Source: Eubacterium sp. 14-2
GTDB taxonomy: Bacteria; Bacillota; Clostridia; Lachnospirales; Lachnospiraceae
Reading direction: 5' to 3'
Assembly (NCBI RefSeq): GCF_000403845.2
Contig: NZ_KE159568.1
Span: 745,725-809,724, forward strand
Length of the DNA: 64,000 nucleotides
Positions 37,435 through 46,416 of the stretch are shown in pieces (the first letter of the stretch is position 1; every line of letters starts with the position of its first letter). Under the pieces are notes generated by a model. That model was not told the DNA's origin, did not search any database, and saw only the letters and a list, made by a program, of their open reading frames with translations. The translations under genes and the position numbers were made by a program.

Positions 37435-38343
37435 CTATACCTTCAAATGTTTCCGGATGGTGAGGCGGCTTCCCAGAAATCCAATGCCCACCCCCAGAAT
37501 CAGGCCCACCGGAACCAGTGTGGAAAACACCCTGTCCACCGGCAGAAACTCCATCATTCCGCTCAGCCAGAGGAATTTCTCTCCCACATAGGAAATGATA
37601 CTCCGGTACATCCGGTAAAGTATCAGTAACGGCAGCAGAGAGCCGATTATCCCAATCAGAATCCCTTCCACAATAAAGGGAGCCCGCACAAAATAATCGG
37701 TGGCGCCGATTAATTTCATAATTGCAATCTCCTCCCGGCGCACTGCAATTCCGATGGTAACAGTATTGCTGATCAGAAACACTGCCACACACAGAAGAAT
37801 CAGAATGACTCCCGCCGATACATATCCGATTAACCGGTTGAAATCCGTCAGGGTATTTGCCGCCATATCGGAGCTTTTTACCTCTTTTACTCCTTCCAGA
37901 GACTGGATATAGGTCACCAGAGACTGCTGCATGGAAATATCATTCATGTAAACCACATAATGGGCTGAATTGGCCAGAGGATTGTCTTCGGCAAATCCCG
38001 CCGCCATGTCTTCGGCGCCTTTGAAATATACTTTCTGAAATTCATCCCAGGCCTGCTCCGCAGACACAAATATCTTTTCCGATACCTCCACGCGCTTTCC
38101 AATCTGCACGCCGATTTCATCAATCTGTTCCTGGGTGGCGTCATCATTGAAAAACACCGTCACTGCAACTCCTGACTCCACCTCCTGTACCACGCTCTGA
38201 AAATTTACCACCACAGAATAGAATATGCCAAACAGAAAAATACAGGCAGACATGGTGGCAATGGAAGCCAGGGAGAACATTTTATTCTTCCAGATATTTC
38301 TGGCTCCCTGTCGTAATGTATACCAAAATGTACTAATCCTCAT
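37435..38343 (-). CDS. ftsX: Cell-division protein FtsX
   Basis: 302 residues from ATG 38343, overlapping the ftsE stop. N-terminal cytoplasmic segment and first membrane helix (ATMSACIFLFGIFYSVVV), an extracellular loop of ~130 residues, then three membrane helices and the conserved RREEIAIMKLIGATDYFVR-type turn. With FtsE it activates peptidoglycan hydrolases at the cell wall. Confidence 0.95.
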   Translation of the reverse strand: MRISTFWYTLRQGARNIWKNKMFSLASIATMSACIFLFGIFYSVVVNFQSVVQEVESGVAVTVFFNDDATQEQIDEIGVQIGKRVEVSEKIFVSAEQAWDEFQKVYFKGAEDMAAGFAEDNPLANSAHYVVYMNDISMQQSLVTYIQSLEGVKEVKSSDMAANTLTDFNRLIGYVSAGVILILLCVAVFLISNTVTIGIAVRREEIAIMKLIGATDYFVRAPFIVEGILIGIIGSLLPLLILYRMYRSIISYVGEKFLWLSGMMEFLPVDRVFSTLVPVGLILGVGIGFLGSRLTIRKHLKV

Positions 38344-39016
38344 ATGGGTCACCCATCCGTTCGTCTTCTACGACAACGCCTTTCCGCATGGTGATGACAC
38401 GCTTTTTCATGGCCCTGACAATATCCAGATTGTGTGTTACCACCAGAACAGTGGTTCCTCTCTGGTTGATTTCCTCCAGCAGCTTCATAATTTCCCAGGC
38501 ATTGTGCGCGTCCAGATTTCCCGTGGGCTCGTCTGCCAGAAGGATTTTCGGCTCATTTACCAGTGCTCTGGCAATAGCCACCCTCTGCTGCTCTCCACCT
38601 GAAATTTCTCTGGGATATGACTTGTATTTTGCGGCAAGGCCCACCATGGACAATACCGCCGGTACTTTCCGGCGCATGGTCTTTACGGGCATTCCGATTG
38701 CCCGCTGGGCAAAGGCCACATTTTCATAGACATTTCTGTCTTTCAACAGCCGGAAATCCTGAAACACCACGCCAATATTCCGGCGGAATCTGGGAATGTC
38801 CCTGTGGCGGATATTTCCAAGTTTCTGGTTATTGATGGTAATGCTGCCTTTGGTGGGCTCCAGTTCTTTCAGCAGCAGCTTGATTAACGTGGATTTCCCG
38901 GAACCGCTGTCTCCCACCACAAACACAAACTCACCCGGTTCGATATACAGACTCACTTCATTCAGTGCGGGAATTCCTGCAGAATATGCTTTGCTGACAT
39001 TTTCAAGTTTTATCAT
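38333..39016 (-). CDS. ftsE: Cell-division ATP-binding protein FtsE
   Basis: 227 residues. Walker A GDSGSGKST, signature SGGEQQRVAIARAL, Walker B ILLADEPTGNLD and the FtsE-type LEPTKGSI are present. Start behind AGGAGGCTTAC. First gene of ftsE-ftsX-S41 peptidase. Confidence 0.97.
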   Translation of the reverse strand: MIKLENVSKAYSAGIPALNEVSLYIEPGEFVFVVGDSGSGKSTLIKLLLKELEPTKGSITINNQKLGNIRHRDIPRFRRNIGVVFQDFRLLKDRNVYENVAFAQRAIGMPVKTMRRKVPAVLSMVGLAAKYKSYPREISGGEQQRVAIARALVNEPKILLADEPTGNLDAHNAWEIMKLLEEINQRGTTVLVVTHNLDIVRAMKKRVITMRKGVVVEDERMGDPYED

Positions 39017-39066
39017 GTAAGCCTCCTGGTCCTGTAATTAAAACTTCATTTTCCTGTGAATATTCA

Positions 39067-40155
39067 TTAATAATCCAAAGTTTCCATATATTTCATATAT
39101 TTTACTACCATCAATGCAATTTTAAAAGTGATGGCGTCCTCAAACACCCGCAAATCCAGCCCGGTACTCTTCTGCAGCTTATCTAACCGGTACACCAGCG
39201 TATTCCGGTGAATGTAAAGCTGCCTGGAAGTTTCTGAAACATTCAGGCTGTTTTCAAAAAATTTATTAATGGTAGTCAGAGTTTCCTCGTCAAACTCGTC
39301 GGGAGATTTCCCGTCAAAAATCTCTTTGATAAACATTTTGCACAGAGGAATGGGAAGCTGATAAATCAGCCGGCCGATTCCCAGTGTGGAATAGGCAATC
39401 ACATGGCGTTCTTCAAAGAAAATCTTCCCCACGTCCAGCGCCATCCTGGCTTCCTTATAGGAGCGGGAAACTTCTTTGATTTCATTGACAATAGTACCGT
39501 AGGCAATATGGATATCCGTTTCATCCCCGGCATGGAACAGACTTAAAATTACTTCGGCTGTTTTGTTCATCTCCTCGTATCCTTCGTTTTCCATAACCTC
39601 TTTTACCACGATAATATTTTTTTCATCCACCGCTGTGATAAAATCCCTGGATTTGCTTCCCAGAAGCCCCCGGACCTTTTCCAGCTCATTGCCGTCCTTC
39701 TCCCGGTTCGTCTCCACAATAAAGACCACCCGCCTGGCTTCCGTATCAATATGCAGCTTTTTGGCACGATTGTAAATATCCACCAGCAACAGATTGTCCA
39801 GCAGCAGATTTTTCACAAAATTATCCTTGTCAAACCGTTCTTTATAGGCTACCAGCAGATTCTGAATCTGGAAACTGGCAATTTTTCCTACCATATATAC
39901 ATCTTCACTGTCCCCGTTGGCAAGGAGAATATATTCCAGCTGATGTTCGTCAAATACTTTAAAAAACTGGCATCCCAAAAACACCTGACTGTCTGCCGGA
40001 GATTCCACAAATGCCAGTGCCGCAGTCACATAGCTGTCTGTATCCTGGAATGTGGTGGCCAGTACCTTTCCTTCCGTATCAATAATACACAAATCAATTC
40101 TGGTGATTCCCTTCAATCCGTCAATGGTATTTTGAAGTATCTGATTCGAAATCAT
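39067..40155 (-). CDS. CdaR/PucR-type transcriptional regulator
   Basis: 362 residues from ATG 40155, behind AAAGGAG. N-terminal putative diacid-recognition domain (NTIDGLKGITRIDLCIIDTEG), a GGDEF-like middle region, and a C-terminal PucR-family HTH (NVSETSRQLYIHRNTLVYRLDKL). Such proteins activate sugar-acid or purine pathways. No likely target is adjacent, so the ligand is unknown. Confidence 0.88.
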   Translation of the reverse strand: MISNQILQNTIDGLKGITRIDLCIIDTEGKVLATTFQDTDSYVTAALAFVESPADSQVFLGCQFFKVFDEHQLEYILLANGDSEDVYMVGKIASFQIQNLLVAYKERFDKDNFVKNLLLDNLLLVDIYNRAKKLHIDTEARRVVFIVETNREKDGNELEKVRGLLGSKSRDFITAVDEKNIIVVKEVMENEGYEEMNKTAEVILSLFHAGDETDIHIAYGTIVNEIKEVSRSYKEARMALDVGKIFFEERHVIAYSTLGIGRLIYQLPIPLCKMFIKEIFDGKSPDEFDEETLTTINKFFENSLNVSETSRQLYIHRNTLVYRLDKLQKSTGLDLRVFEDAITFKIALMVVKYMKYMETLDY

Positions 40156-40287
40156 TTGTTTCACTCCTTTTCTCTGCCTCTCATCTATATACAAATTCCT
40201 GTACAACTTTCACAATTATATTAACCCCGTTTTCAAAAAATTACAGGACTCACTATGTATTTTAATGCAAAAGCACAAAAAAAGAAA

Positions 40288-40331
40288 GAGGAAATCCATA
40301 TTTTTTTATGCATTTCCTCAACTTTTTTTCA
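40288..40331. terminator. Bidirectional terminator between yitT and the regulator
   Basis: GAGGAAAT pairs with ATTTCCTC. TTTCTTTTTTT follows on minus (after yitT) and AACTTTTTTT on plus. Confidence 0.7.
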
Positions 40332-40373
40332 AAATATGGATTTTTTCCCATGGGCATAGTACACAAAAATTTT

Positions 40374-41255
40374 CTAATGACCTCGATACTCGATGAAACC
40401 CTCTCCCAGCACCTCCCGGACGTCTCCTACAATTACAAAAGCATTTTGATCCAGCTGATGAATCATTTCCTTTAACTGTACAATTTCTTTCCGGGACACC
40501 ACGCAGTAAAGCATACATTTCCGGGCTCCGGAATACATGCCCCTGGCTTCCAGTCCGGTAACGCCCCGGTCCAGGGTTTCCATAATCATCCTGGAAGCCT
40601 CTTCGTACCGGTCCGTAATAATATAGGCCGCTTTGGAAAATTTCATACCTTCCAGAATCGTATCCGTCACTCTGGAAGTAATAAAAATAGAAACAATGGC
40701 ATACATGGAAGGACGCAGGCCAAACACATACAGGCCTGTCAGCACTACCATACCGTCCAGCACCTGCATAATCTGGGCCACAGAATAATGTTTCAGTTTG
40801 CACTGAATCAGAATGGCCACCATTTCCGTTCCCCCTGTGGTTGCATTTGCCCAGAGAATCGTACCCATTGCCACACCTGCCAGCACTCCGCCGAACAATG
40901 CCGCCAGAATATAATCCCCGCTTACAAAATCAAGCTCCGGTATGATATACAGCCAGGCTGAAAGCAGGGCTGTGGCAATGGCTGTTCTGCCGATAAACCG
41001 TTTCCCCTTTACTTTCAGGGCAATCAGAAATACCGGAACATTCAAAGCCAGATTGGCAAACCAGAGGGGAATTCCTCCTTCCAGAAAAATTCCCGTCATA
41101 TTTTTCATCAGAATGGAAATACCGGTAAATCCTCCTGTTACCAGGCCAACAGGGTCAAAAATACATTTTATGGCAAAAGCCAGAAGCCCTGTTCCTGCCA
41201 CAATCATCAGATATAAAAACACAGGCGACCGCCTGTATTCAGAAAGTCTGCTCAT
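40374..41255 (-). CDS. YitT-family membrane protein (DUF161-DUF2179)
   Basis: 293 residues. Five hydrophobic segments in the first ~190 residues with GLVTGGFTGISILM, then a cytosolic C-terminal DUF2179 domain (YCVVSRKEIVQLKEMIHQLD). Function is unproven. It starts 9 bases after the WecG-like gene and is probably co-transcribed with it. Confidence 0.92.
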   Translation of the reverse strand: MSRLSEYRRSPVFLYLMIVAGTGLLAFAIKCIFDPVGLVTGGFTGISILMKNMTGIFLEGGIPLWFANLALNVPVFLIALKVKGKRFIGRTAIATALLSAWLYIIPELDFVSGDYILAALFGGVLAGVAMGTILWANATTGGTEMVAILIQCKLKHYSVAQIMQVLDGMVVLTGLYVFGLRPSMYAIVSIFITSRVTDTILEGMKFSKAAYIITDRYEEASRMIMETLDRGVTGLEARGMYSGARKCMLYCVVSRKEIVQLKEMIHQLDQNAFVIVGDVREVLGEGFIEYRGH

Positions 41256-41264
41256 TTTATCACC

Positions 41265-41942
41265 TCATTCATCCTTCTTATTATAACGCGCCAGCATACT
41301 GTGCATTACACTTTTCTGAATCAGTTTTTTTGCAAACCCTGCCACCTCTGACACGCCTTTGCGGGAAGTATAATTCTTTCCCAGACTGTACCAGATTTTC
41401 GCATTCAGCTTTTCCCTGTTGTCCTCCAGAAAATATTCCTGTTCAGGAGCCGGCACCACAGACAGAATAATATCCGGCTCGGCAATATTAATTTCATTAA
41501 CTACCGTATCGTAATCACCGGTGCAGTCAGACAGAGCATAAACTCCTGCTATATGAATTCTGTCATAATTCTCTTCCAGAAATTCCTGCAGAATTTCAAG
41601 ATTTTCCGTCGTATCCCCCAGCAGGTAAACGCTCCGGCGGTTCCGGTCCGCCCGTCTCATAAATTCTTTCTGAAACTCATTGTCCACGGTCTCCTGTATG
41701 CGCTGCTCAGCTGCCACTCCTGCCGCCTTTAAAATTTCCTTATCACTGATAATTACCAGATCCAGGTTTTCTATACATTTTTTCAACCGGCTGTCTTCCT
41801 GTGCTTTTACCAGTATATCCATGGAAACAGTACCCACCGTATTCATTATGGTATTGGTCAGGAATCCTTCTATCTGCCCCATGGATTCCCGCACGGTATA
41901 ATTATCCAGCTCCATTCCCAGTATCTCTATTTTTTTAATCAT
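41265..41942 (-). CDS. WecG/TagA/CpsF-like glycosyltransferase (divergent)
   Basis: 225 residues from ATG 41942. The fold pattern of GT26 is recognisable: MNTVGTVSMDILVKA, LDLVIISDKEIL, YLLGDTTENLEILQEF, DIILSVVPAPEQE. The usual DGxG loop is SDKE here and the RxxGxD segment is RIQETVD, so catalysis is not assured. It might act in wall or surface polysaccharide synthesis. Confidence 0.7.
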   Translation of the reverse strand: MIKKIEILGMELDNYTVRESMGQIEGFLTNTIMNTVGTVSMDILVKAQEDSRLKKCIENLDLVIISDKEILKAAGVAAEQRIQETVDNEFQKEFMRRADRNRRSVYLLGDTTENLEILQEFLEENYDRIHIAGVYALSDCTGDYDTVVNEINIAEPDIILSVVPAPEQEYFLEDNREKLNAKIWYSLGKNYTSRKGVSEVAGFAKKLIQKSVMHSMLARYNKKDE

Positions 41943-42180
41943 ATGACACCTGTTTTCACTTTCCTGATCCCACAACTGTTGAAAGTACTTTAGAAGTATA
42001 CCAAAAGAGGAAAATTTTTTCAACACCCCTTTTTTCTGAAATTGACTGATATTTCTGTTCCAAATCAGGTTTTTTGTGTCTTTTAAAAAGTCAATCCTTT
42101 TCTCTGTTTTTTGACGGAATCCTTAAATTTATCACAACTTCACAAAACAGATGTTTCTTTCTTTCACTATGTAAACCACT

Positions 42181-42268
42181 TTATTCACATGATTTTTTGT
42201 GGATAATGTGTATAACTCTGTGTATAACTCACTTTTTTGGATTTTTCAAGTAGTTTCCATGTGGATAA
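42181..42268. promoter_or_regulatory. Cluster of five DnaA boxes
   Basis: Five exact TTATNCACA matches: 42181-42189 on plus; 42198-42206, 42207-42215, 42219-42227 and 42260-42268 on minus. A one-mismatch copy lies at 42271-42279. Surrounding 41943-42420 is AT-rich and otherwise empty of genes. No dnaA or dnaN is in the window, so this is more likely a DnaA-binding or titration site than oriC. Confidence 0.8.
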
Positions 42269-42423
42269 CTTCTGGATAATTTTATCCCTGTATTTATAAT
42301 TTTGTGCACTTTTTTCCATTCTGAAACAGGTAATATATTCCTTCCTTTTTCTGATAAATTTAAGTTAGAAAACAGGAATAATTGTGTAACAATTCGGAAT
42401 TTTCGGTGCGGTAATATTTTTTA

Positions 42424-42477
42424 TTCTATAAGAAGATACTTTCGCGCGTTAGCGTGACAAGATCTTTTCTATAAGAG
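42424..42477 (+). repeat. Repeat C hairpin, first copy at the 42-kb locus
   Basis: TCTATAAGAAGAT pairs with ATCTTTTCTATAAGA; loop contains CGCGTTAGCGTG. Confidence 0.85.
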
Positions 42478-42481
42478 AACA

Positions 42482-42648
42482 AAGCGGACAGGTCCGCTTC
42501 TACTCCCTGAATCCCTCTCTCATGAAGGACCTGGACGGTTTGCTACGCCATTTGCGGTGCGTCAGAGCATACGCAGTATGCTGAACGTATCGCATTTTAG
42601 CACAATTGCGAAGCAATATTTTACCTCTTGTGCGAGCGTGCATATTAT
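42482..42648 (+). repeat. Repeat A, longest copy
   Basis: Core as in 4376-4430, followed by a ~55-base insertion relative to that copy that contains a palindrome AGCATAC-GCA-GTATGCT, then the common tail ATTGCGAAGCAAT and TGCGAGCGTGCAT. Flanked on both sides by C hairpins, as at the leuA locus. Confidence 0.85.
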
Positions 42649-42653
42649 TTTTT

Positions 42654-42707
42654 ATTCTATAGGAAGATACTTCACGCGTTAGCGTGACGAGGTCTTTCCT
42701 ATAGAAT
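42654..42707 (+). repeat. Repeat C hairpin, second copy at the 42-kb locus
   Basis: ATTCTATAGGAAGA pairs with TCTTTCCTATAGAAT; the tip folds as CACGC-GTTA-GCGTG. It abuts the T-tract of the NlpC/P60 terminator. Confidence 0.9.
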
Positions 42708-42740
42708 AAAAAAAGAATCCCGCAAGCGGGATTCTCTTTA
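42706..42740 (-). terminator. Terminator of the NlpC/P60 gene
   Basis: AGAATCCCGC pairs with GCGGGATTCT and is followed by seven T on minus, 17 bases after the stop. Confidence 0.9.
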
Positions 42741-42756
42741 TTATTCTATGCTGTTC

Positions 42757-43974
42757 TTAGAAAATTCTTCTTACTGCAACAATCGTTCTGTAAGCAGCGG
42801 GAGAAGTATACTTGATACCGGTAGCTTCTGTGCTGGCATGCACAATGGTGTCTCCGCCGATATAAATTCCAACATGACCGCTGTAGCATACAATATCACC
42901 AGGCTGCATTGCATCTGTGCTTACGCCATATCCAACACCTGCCAGTGCACTGGAAGAATGAGGAAGGCTTACGCCAAATGCTGCGTATACACTCATTACA
43001 AATCCGGAACAGTCAGCTCCGTTTGTCAGGCTTGTCCCGCCATAGACATATGGATTGCCTACGAACTGGCATGCATAATCTGCAACTGCCTGTCCACTTC
43101 CGCCGCTTGGCGGATTGTAGCTTCTGCTCTCACCGGAAGATGAGGAGGAAGATCCTGAGGAACTGGAAGAGGAGGAAGATCTTGTTGCTCTTCTTGCTGC
43201 TTCTTCCGCAGCCTTTCTCTCTTCTTCTTCTTTCTTAAGGCGGGCTTCCTCTTCTTCTTTGGACTCAGCTACCACATAGTTGGTACTGCACTCTACGAAT
43301 TCGCTGGATACCCATCCGTCTCCTTCTTCAATTGCCACTTTTACCCAACCGTCTTTTTCTTCCACAACGCTGAGTTTCTCTCCCTGAGGAACCTGTCCCA
43401 GAACATCAGATTCTGTACTGGAGTCTGCCCGTACATTCAGATTATCGGTTGTAACGTCTGCCACTCTGTATCCAACGGATTTTGCCAGCTCTGCATTGCC
43501 CAGAACCAGGAATTCTGCCTTTATGTATCCTTCCACATTACCGGAGTGGATCTTATACCAGTCACCCTCTGTTCCCAGTACGGTACATGCGGAATTGTTA
43601 TATAATTTTCCAAGTACCTCTCCATCTTCTCCTGCAATGGAGCGTACATTTACATAATCATCAACCTGAGCAATGGCAATGTCGTCATATTCCGTCCTGG
43701 TCACAGGCGTCTCATTCTGAACCACATCCACATTCGTGTCGATTGCTTCCTGTCTCGGTGCAAGGGAATTTGCAAAGATCTCTGTAACACCTGCTGTTGC
43801 GGAAGTATCCTTCTTCGTATCCTGTCCGTTATCTATCTGTGTCTCCTGTGCTGCTGAAATCAAATTTCCTGCCCCCGCACTTACTGCAGCATGAGAAACA
43901 AAAGAGCTGCCTGTAAATACAACTGCGGCGGTTAAACAACAGGTCGTTGCTTTTCTGATTGAATTTCTGTTCAT
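42757..43974 (-). CDS. Secreted SH3-domain NlpC/P60 (C40) peptidoglycan hydrolase
   Basis: 405 residues from ATG 43974 behind GGAGGGTATT. Signal peptide (residues about 1-29, cut after SHA), two bacterial SH3 domains (VNVRSIAGEDGEVLGKLY; LNVRADSSTESDVLGQV), an Arg/Glu/Ala coiled stretch, a long Ser-rich linker, then NlpC/P60 with catalytic Cys in NGADCSGFVMSVY and His in GHVGIYIGGDTIVHAS. It cleaves wall peptides outside the cell. Confidence 0.95.
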   Translation of the reverse strand: MNRNSIRKATTCCLTAAVVFTGSSFVSHAAVSAGAGNLISAAQETQIDNGQDTKKDTSATAGVTEIFANSLAPRQEAIDTNVDVVQNETPVTRTEYDDIAIAQVDDYVNVRSIAGEDGEVLGKLYNNSACTVLGTEGDWYKIHSGNVEGYIKAEFLVLGNAELAKSVGYRVADVTTDNLNVRADSSTESDVLGQVPQGEKLSVVEEKDGWVKVAIEEGDGWVSSEFVECSTNYVVAESKEEEEARLKKEEEERKAAEEAARRATRSSSSSSSSGSSSSSSGESRSYNPPSGGSGQAVADYACQFVGNPYVYGGTSLTNGADCSGFVMSVYAAFGVSLPHSSSALAGVGYGVSTDAMQPGDIVCYSGHVGIYIGGDTIVHASTEATGIKYTSPAAYRTIVAVRRIF

Positions 43975-44059
43975 AATACCCTCCATTTTAAATTCTGTTT
44001 TCTATGAACATGAAGTCCTTATGGATTTCTTCATTTGTTACGAACTTATTACGAAATTT

Positions 44060-44088
44060 ATTATAGCAAGGAGGGCTGTCCCTGTCAA
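44060..44088 (-). promoter_or_regulatory. Sigma-A promoter of the NlpC/P60 gene
   Basis: Perfect TTGACA (44088-44083) and TATAAT (44065-44060), 17-base spacer, about 85 bases before the start. Confidence 0.9.
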
Positions 44089-44157
44089 CTGTAAACTTTT
44101 ACAAAATTATTACGATATTTTCCCGAATCCTGTCACTATTTAAAATTATCCCTCTCA

Positions 44158-45066
44158 TCAGCGGATATACTGTTCAACAGAAGTAACTGCATTCGCTCCA
44201 TCAGCTGCAGCAGTAATTACCTGCCTTAACTGCTTGGCTCTCACATCCCCTGCGGCAAATACGCCTTCCACACTGGTCCTGGTATCTTCTCCCGCCAGAA
44301 TATAGCCCCGTTCATCCTGCTCCAGCAGTCCTTTTACCAGTGCAATATTGGGCTCCGTACCTGCTGCAATAAATATGCCCTGCACTTCCAGTTCCCGGTC
44401 TGACTCTGTCTTTTTATCGTGCACCAGAACAGAAGACACCTGGCCCTCTCCCCGGATTTCCGTCACATTGCAGCTCAGCACCAGTTCAATATTCGGTGTT
44501 TCCTTCACCTTTTCCTGAAGGATTCTGGCGCCCCGGAACTCATCTCTCCTGTGAATCAGATACACCTTCTCACATCCTCTGGCCAGAAACAGGGCATCTT
44601 CCAGGGCCACGTCTCCGCCGCCTGCCACTGCAACGGTTTTTCCTCTGAAAAATGCCCCGTCGCAGGTGGCGCAGTAAGATACGCCCATGCCCAGAAGTTT
44701 TTCCTCTCCCGGAATTCCCAGCTTCCGGTGTGTGGCTCCCATGGCCAGAATCAGGGTTTTTGCTTCATAAGTTCCTTTTTCTGTTACTACCGTTTTCTTA
44801 TCCCCGTTTAACTCAATGCTCTTTACCTGGCTGTTGACAATTTCCGTCTTAAATTTGTCCACATGAGCGCGGAATTTCTGTCCCAGTTCAAATCCGGTAA
44901 TTCCCGGAAGCCCCGGATAATTGTCCACCTCATAGGTATCCAGAATCTGGCCGCCGCTTAACGGCTTTTCTTCTATAATCAGTGTACGCAGCCTGGCTCT
45001 TTCCGCATATATGGCCGCACTTAAGCCCGCCGGCCCGCTTCCCAGAATAATCACATCATAGCACAT
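44158..45066 (-). CDS. trxB: Thioredoxin reductase
   Basis: 302 residues. FAD motif GSGPAGLSAAIYA, redox pair in SYCATCDGAF, NADPH motif GGGDVALEDA and the C-terminal FAAGDVRAKQLRQV are all present. It passes electrons from NADPH to thioredoxin. Single-gene unit; start ATG is 2 bases from the window's divergent yjfB leader region. Confidence 0.95.
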   Translation of the reverse strand: MCYDVIILGSGPAGLSAAIYAERARLRTLIIEEKPLSGGQILDTYEVDNYPGLPGITGFELGQKFRAHVDKFKTEIVNSQVKSIELNGDKKTVVTEKGTYEAKTLILAMGATHRKLGIPGEEKLLGMGVSYCATCDGAFFRGKTVAVAGGGDVALEDALFLARGCEKVYLIHRRDEFRGARILQEKVKETPNIELVLSCNVTEIRGEGQVSSVLVHDKKTESDRELEVQGIFIAAGTEPNIALVKGLLEQDERGYILAGEDTRTSVEGVFAAGDVRAKQLRQVITAAADGANAVTSVEQYIR

Positions 45067-45166
45067 GAAAAACCCTCCTTTATTCTATGACTTTCATATT
45101 GATTTTTCCCTCTCTCCGTGTAATAATAGGAATGTATACTTACGTTACAGGAAAGGAGGTATTGAT

Positions 45167-45343
45167 ATGGATATTGCTTCTTTATCAACTTCCCTCAGCA
45201 TGGCCAACGTACAGAATGACTTTGGCGTTCTCATGCTGAGCAAACAGCTTGACACCGTAGAGGATATGGGAGACTCCATGATTAAACTCATGGAACAGTC
45301 TGTAAATCCCCATCTGGGAGGAAATATTGACATTTCCCTTTAA
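45167..45343 (+). CDS. YjfB-family small protein (putative motility protein)
   Basis: 58 residues from ATG 45167, 6 bases after AAAGGAGG. MDIASLSTSLSMANVQNDFG and VLMLSKQLD match the YjfB family, reported as putative motility proteins; no mechanism is known. Divergent from trxB. Its terminator follows at 45366. Confidence 0.85.
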   Translation: MDIASLSTSLSMANVQNDFGVLMLSKQLDTVEDMGDSMIKLMEQSVNPHLGGNIDISL

Positions 45344-45365
45344 ATCTGCCGCTGTCATATTTTTA

Positions 45366-45411
45366 TGAGCAGATTCTTTCTTAGTTTGTGAAGAATCTGC
45401 TCATTTTATCA
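45366..45411 (+). terminator. Terminator after yjfB
   Basis: TGAGCAGATTCTT pairs with AAGAATCTGCTCA and TTTTATC follows. Confidence 0.85.
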
Positions 45412-45453
45412 TACCTGTCTGAAATCGCAAAACATATGCTTCCCAAATCTTCC

Positions 45454-46416
45454 TTACATCCGCTCCAGCCAGAGGGAAAATCCCATAAAGGCGAAAGCCA
45501 GGGCCATGCCAGACACCAGCGAAACTGTAACCATCCTCTCTTTCGTCCCCTGAGAAAACATCTGCTTCACATGATCCCATCTGTGATTGATTTTACAGAT
45601 GGCAATATAAACGCCCACAGCGCCGCAGGTTGTGCCGATGGCAATAACTCCCCAGACCGCAATTCCCATCAGAAACAGAAACAGCTCCGCGCCTTCCATA
45701 TTTGCGGCAAAACCGCCCTGCGGAATCTGGGTCATCTGATCCACGCCGGCGGCCTGATACAGCATGGGCAGCAGCCAGGACATCAGAACACCGGTGGCAT
45801 TTAAGGTAAAATGAGCAATCATGGAACTGAAAATACTGCCGGTGGCCTCCACCAGAAAAGCCAGGTACACTCCAAGGGCAAATGCATAGACAAACTGGTT
45901 CAGATTCATATGCATACATCCGAAGAGGAAAGCACTCAGCAGAATTGCCGGCAGCATTCTGCTTTTTCTGTATGTCTGAAATATCAGGCCCCGGAACATA
46001 AATTCCTCCACACAGGCAGGCACCAGGGCCACACAGATCAGGTTCAGTGTCAGCGACTGGCCCTCCATTATCATCTCCGCCACCGACGCGCTTCCGCCTG
46101 TGGAAAACAGCATGGAAATGGCATTCAGCACCACTACCAGCGGATACATCAGATATGTGCACACCACTACCAGAACAATGGTTGCAAAATTTATTTTCCG
46201 GTATGGAACCAGCTGTCGTATCTTTATTTTCTTCAGCTTACAGTAAAGAAAACAGGGCACAAATACCAGAGACTGAGACAGCAGTATGGATACATATACC
46301 GACATCCCCCTGAGAGCCGGTACCAGAGCTGTCAGGGTGGAAAATCCCAGACTTACACTCAGATAAATTACCACCACGACCAGAAACAGCCGGTTTACGC
46401 TTTTGTTTTCAGACAT
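45454..46416 (-). CDS. CPBP-family intramembrane metalloprotease
   Basis: 320 residues, about eight hydrophobic segments. The CPBP motif 1 CVEEFMFRGLIF holds the Glu pair and Arg; the second and third motifs appear as FGCMHMNLNQF and HFTLNATG. Related proteins mature prenyl proteins in eukaryotes or give bacteriocin immunity in bacteria. The start overlaps the end of cvfB by 22 bases. Confidence 0.92.
   Translation of the reverse strand: MSENKSVNRLFLVVVVIYLSVSLGFSTLTALVPALRGMSVYVSILLSQSLVFVPCFLYCKLKKIKIRQLVPYRKINFATIVLVVVCTYLMYPLVVVLNAISMLFSTGGSASVAEMIMEGQSLTLNLICVALVPACVEEFMFRGLIFQTYRKSRMLPAILLSAFLFGCMHMNLNQFVYAFALGVYLAFLVEATGSIFSSMIAHFTLNATGVLMSWLLPMLYQAAGVDQMTQIPQGGFAANMEGAELFLFLMGIAVWGVIAIGTTCGAVGVYIAICKINHRWDHVKQMFSQGTKERMVTVSLVSGMALAFAFMGFSLWLERM

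Noticed and set aside
42181-42268. oriC
   Set aside because: DnaA boxes alone are not enough: no dnaA, dnaN, rpmH or gyr genes and no switch in gene direction. Kept as a DnaA-box cluster.
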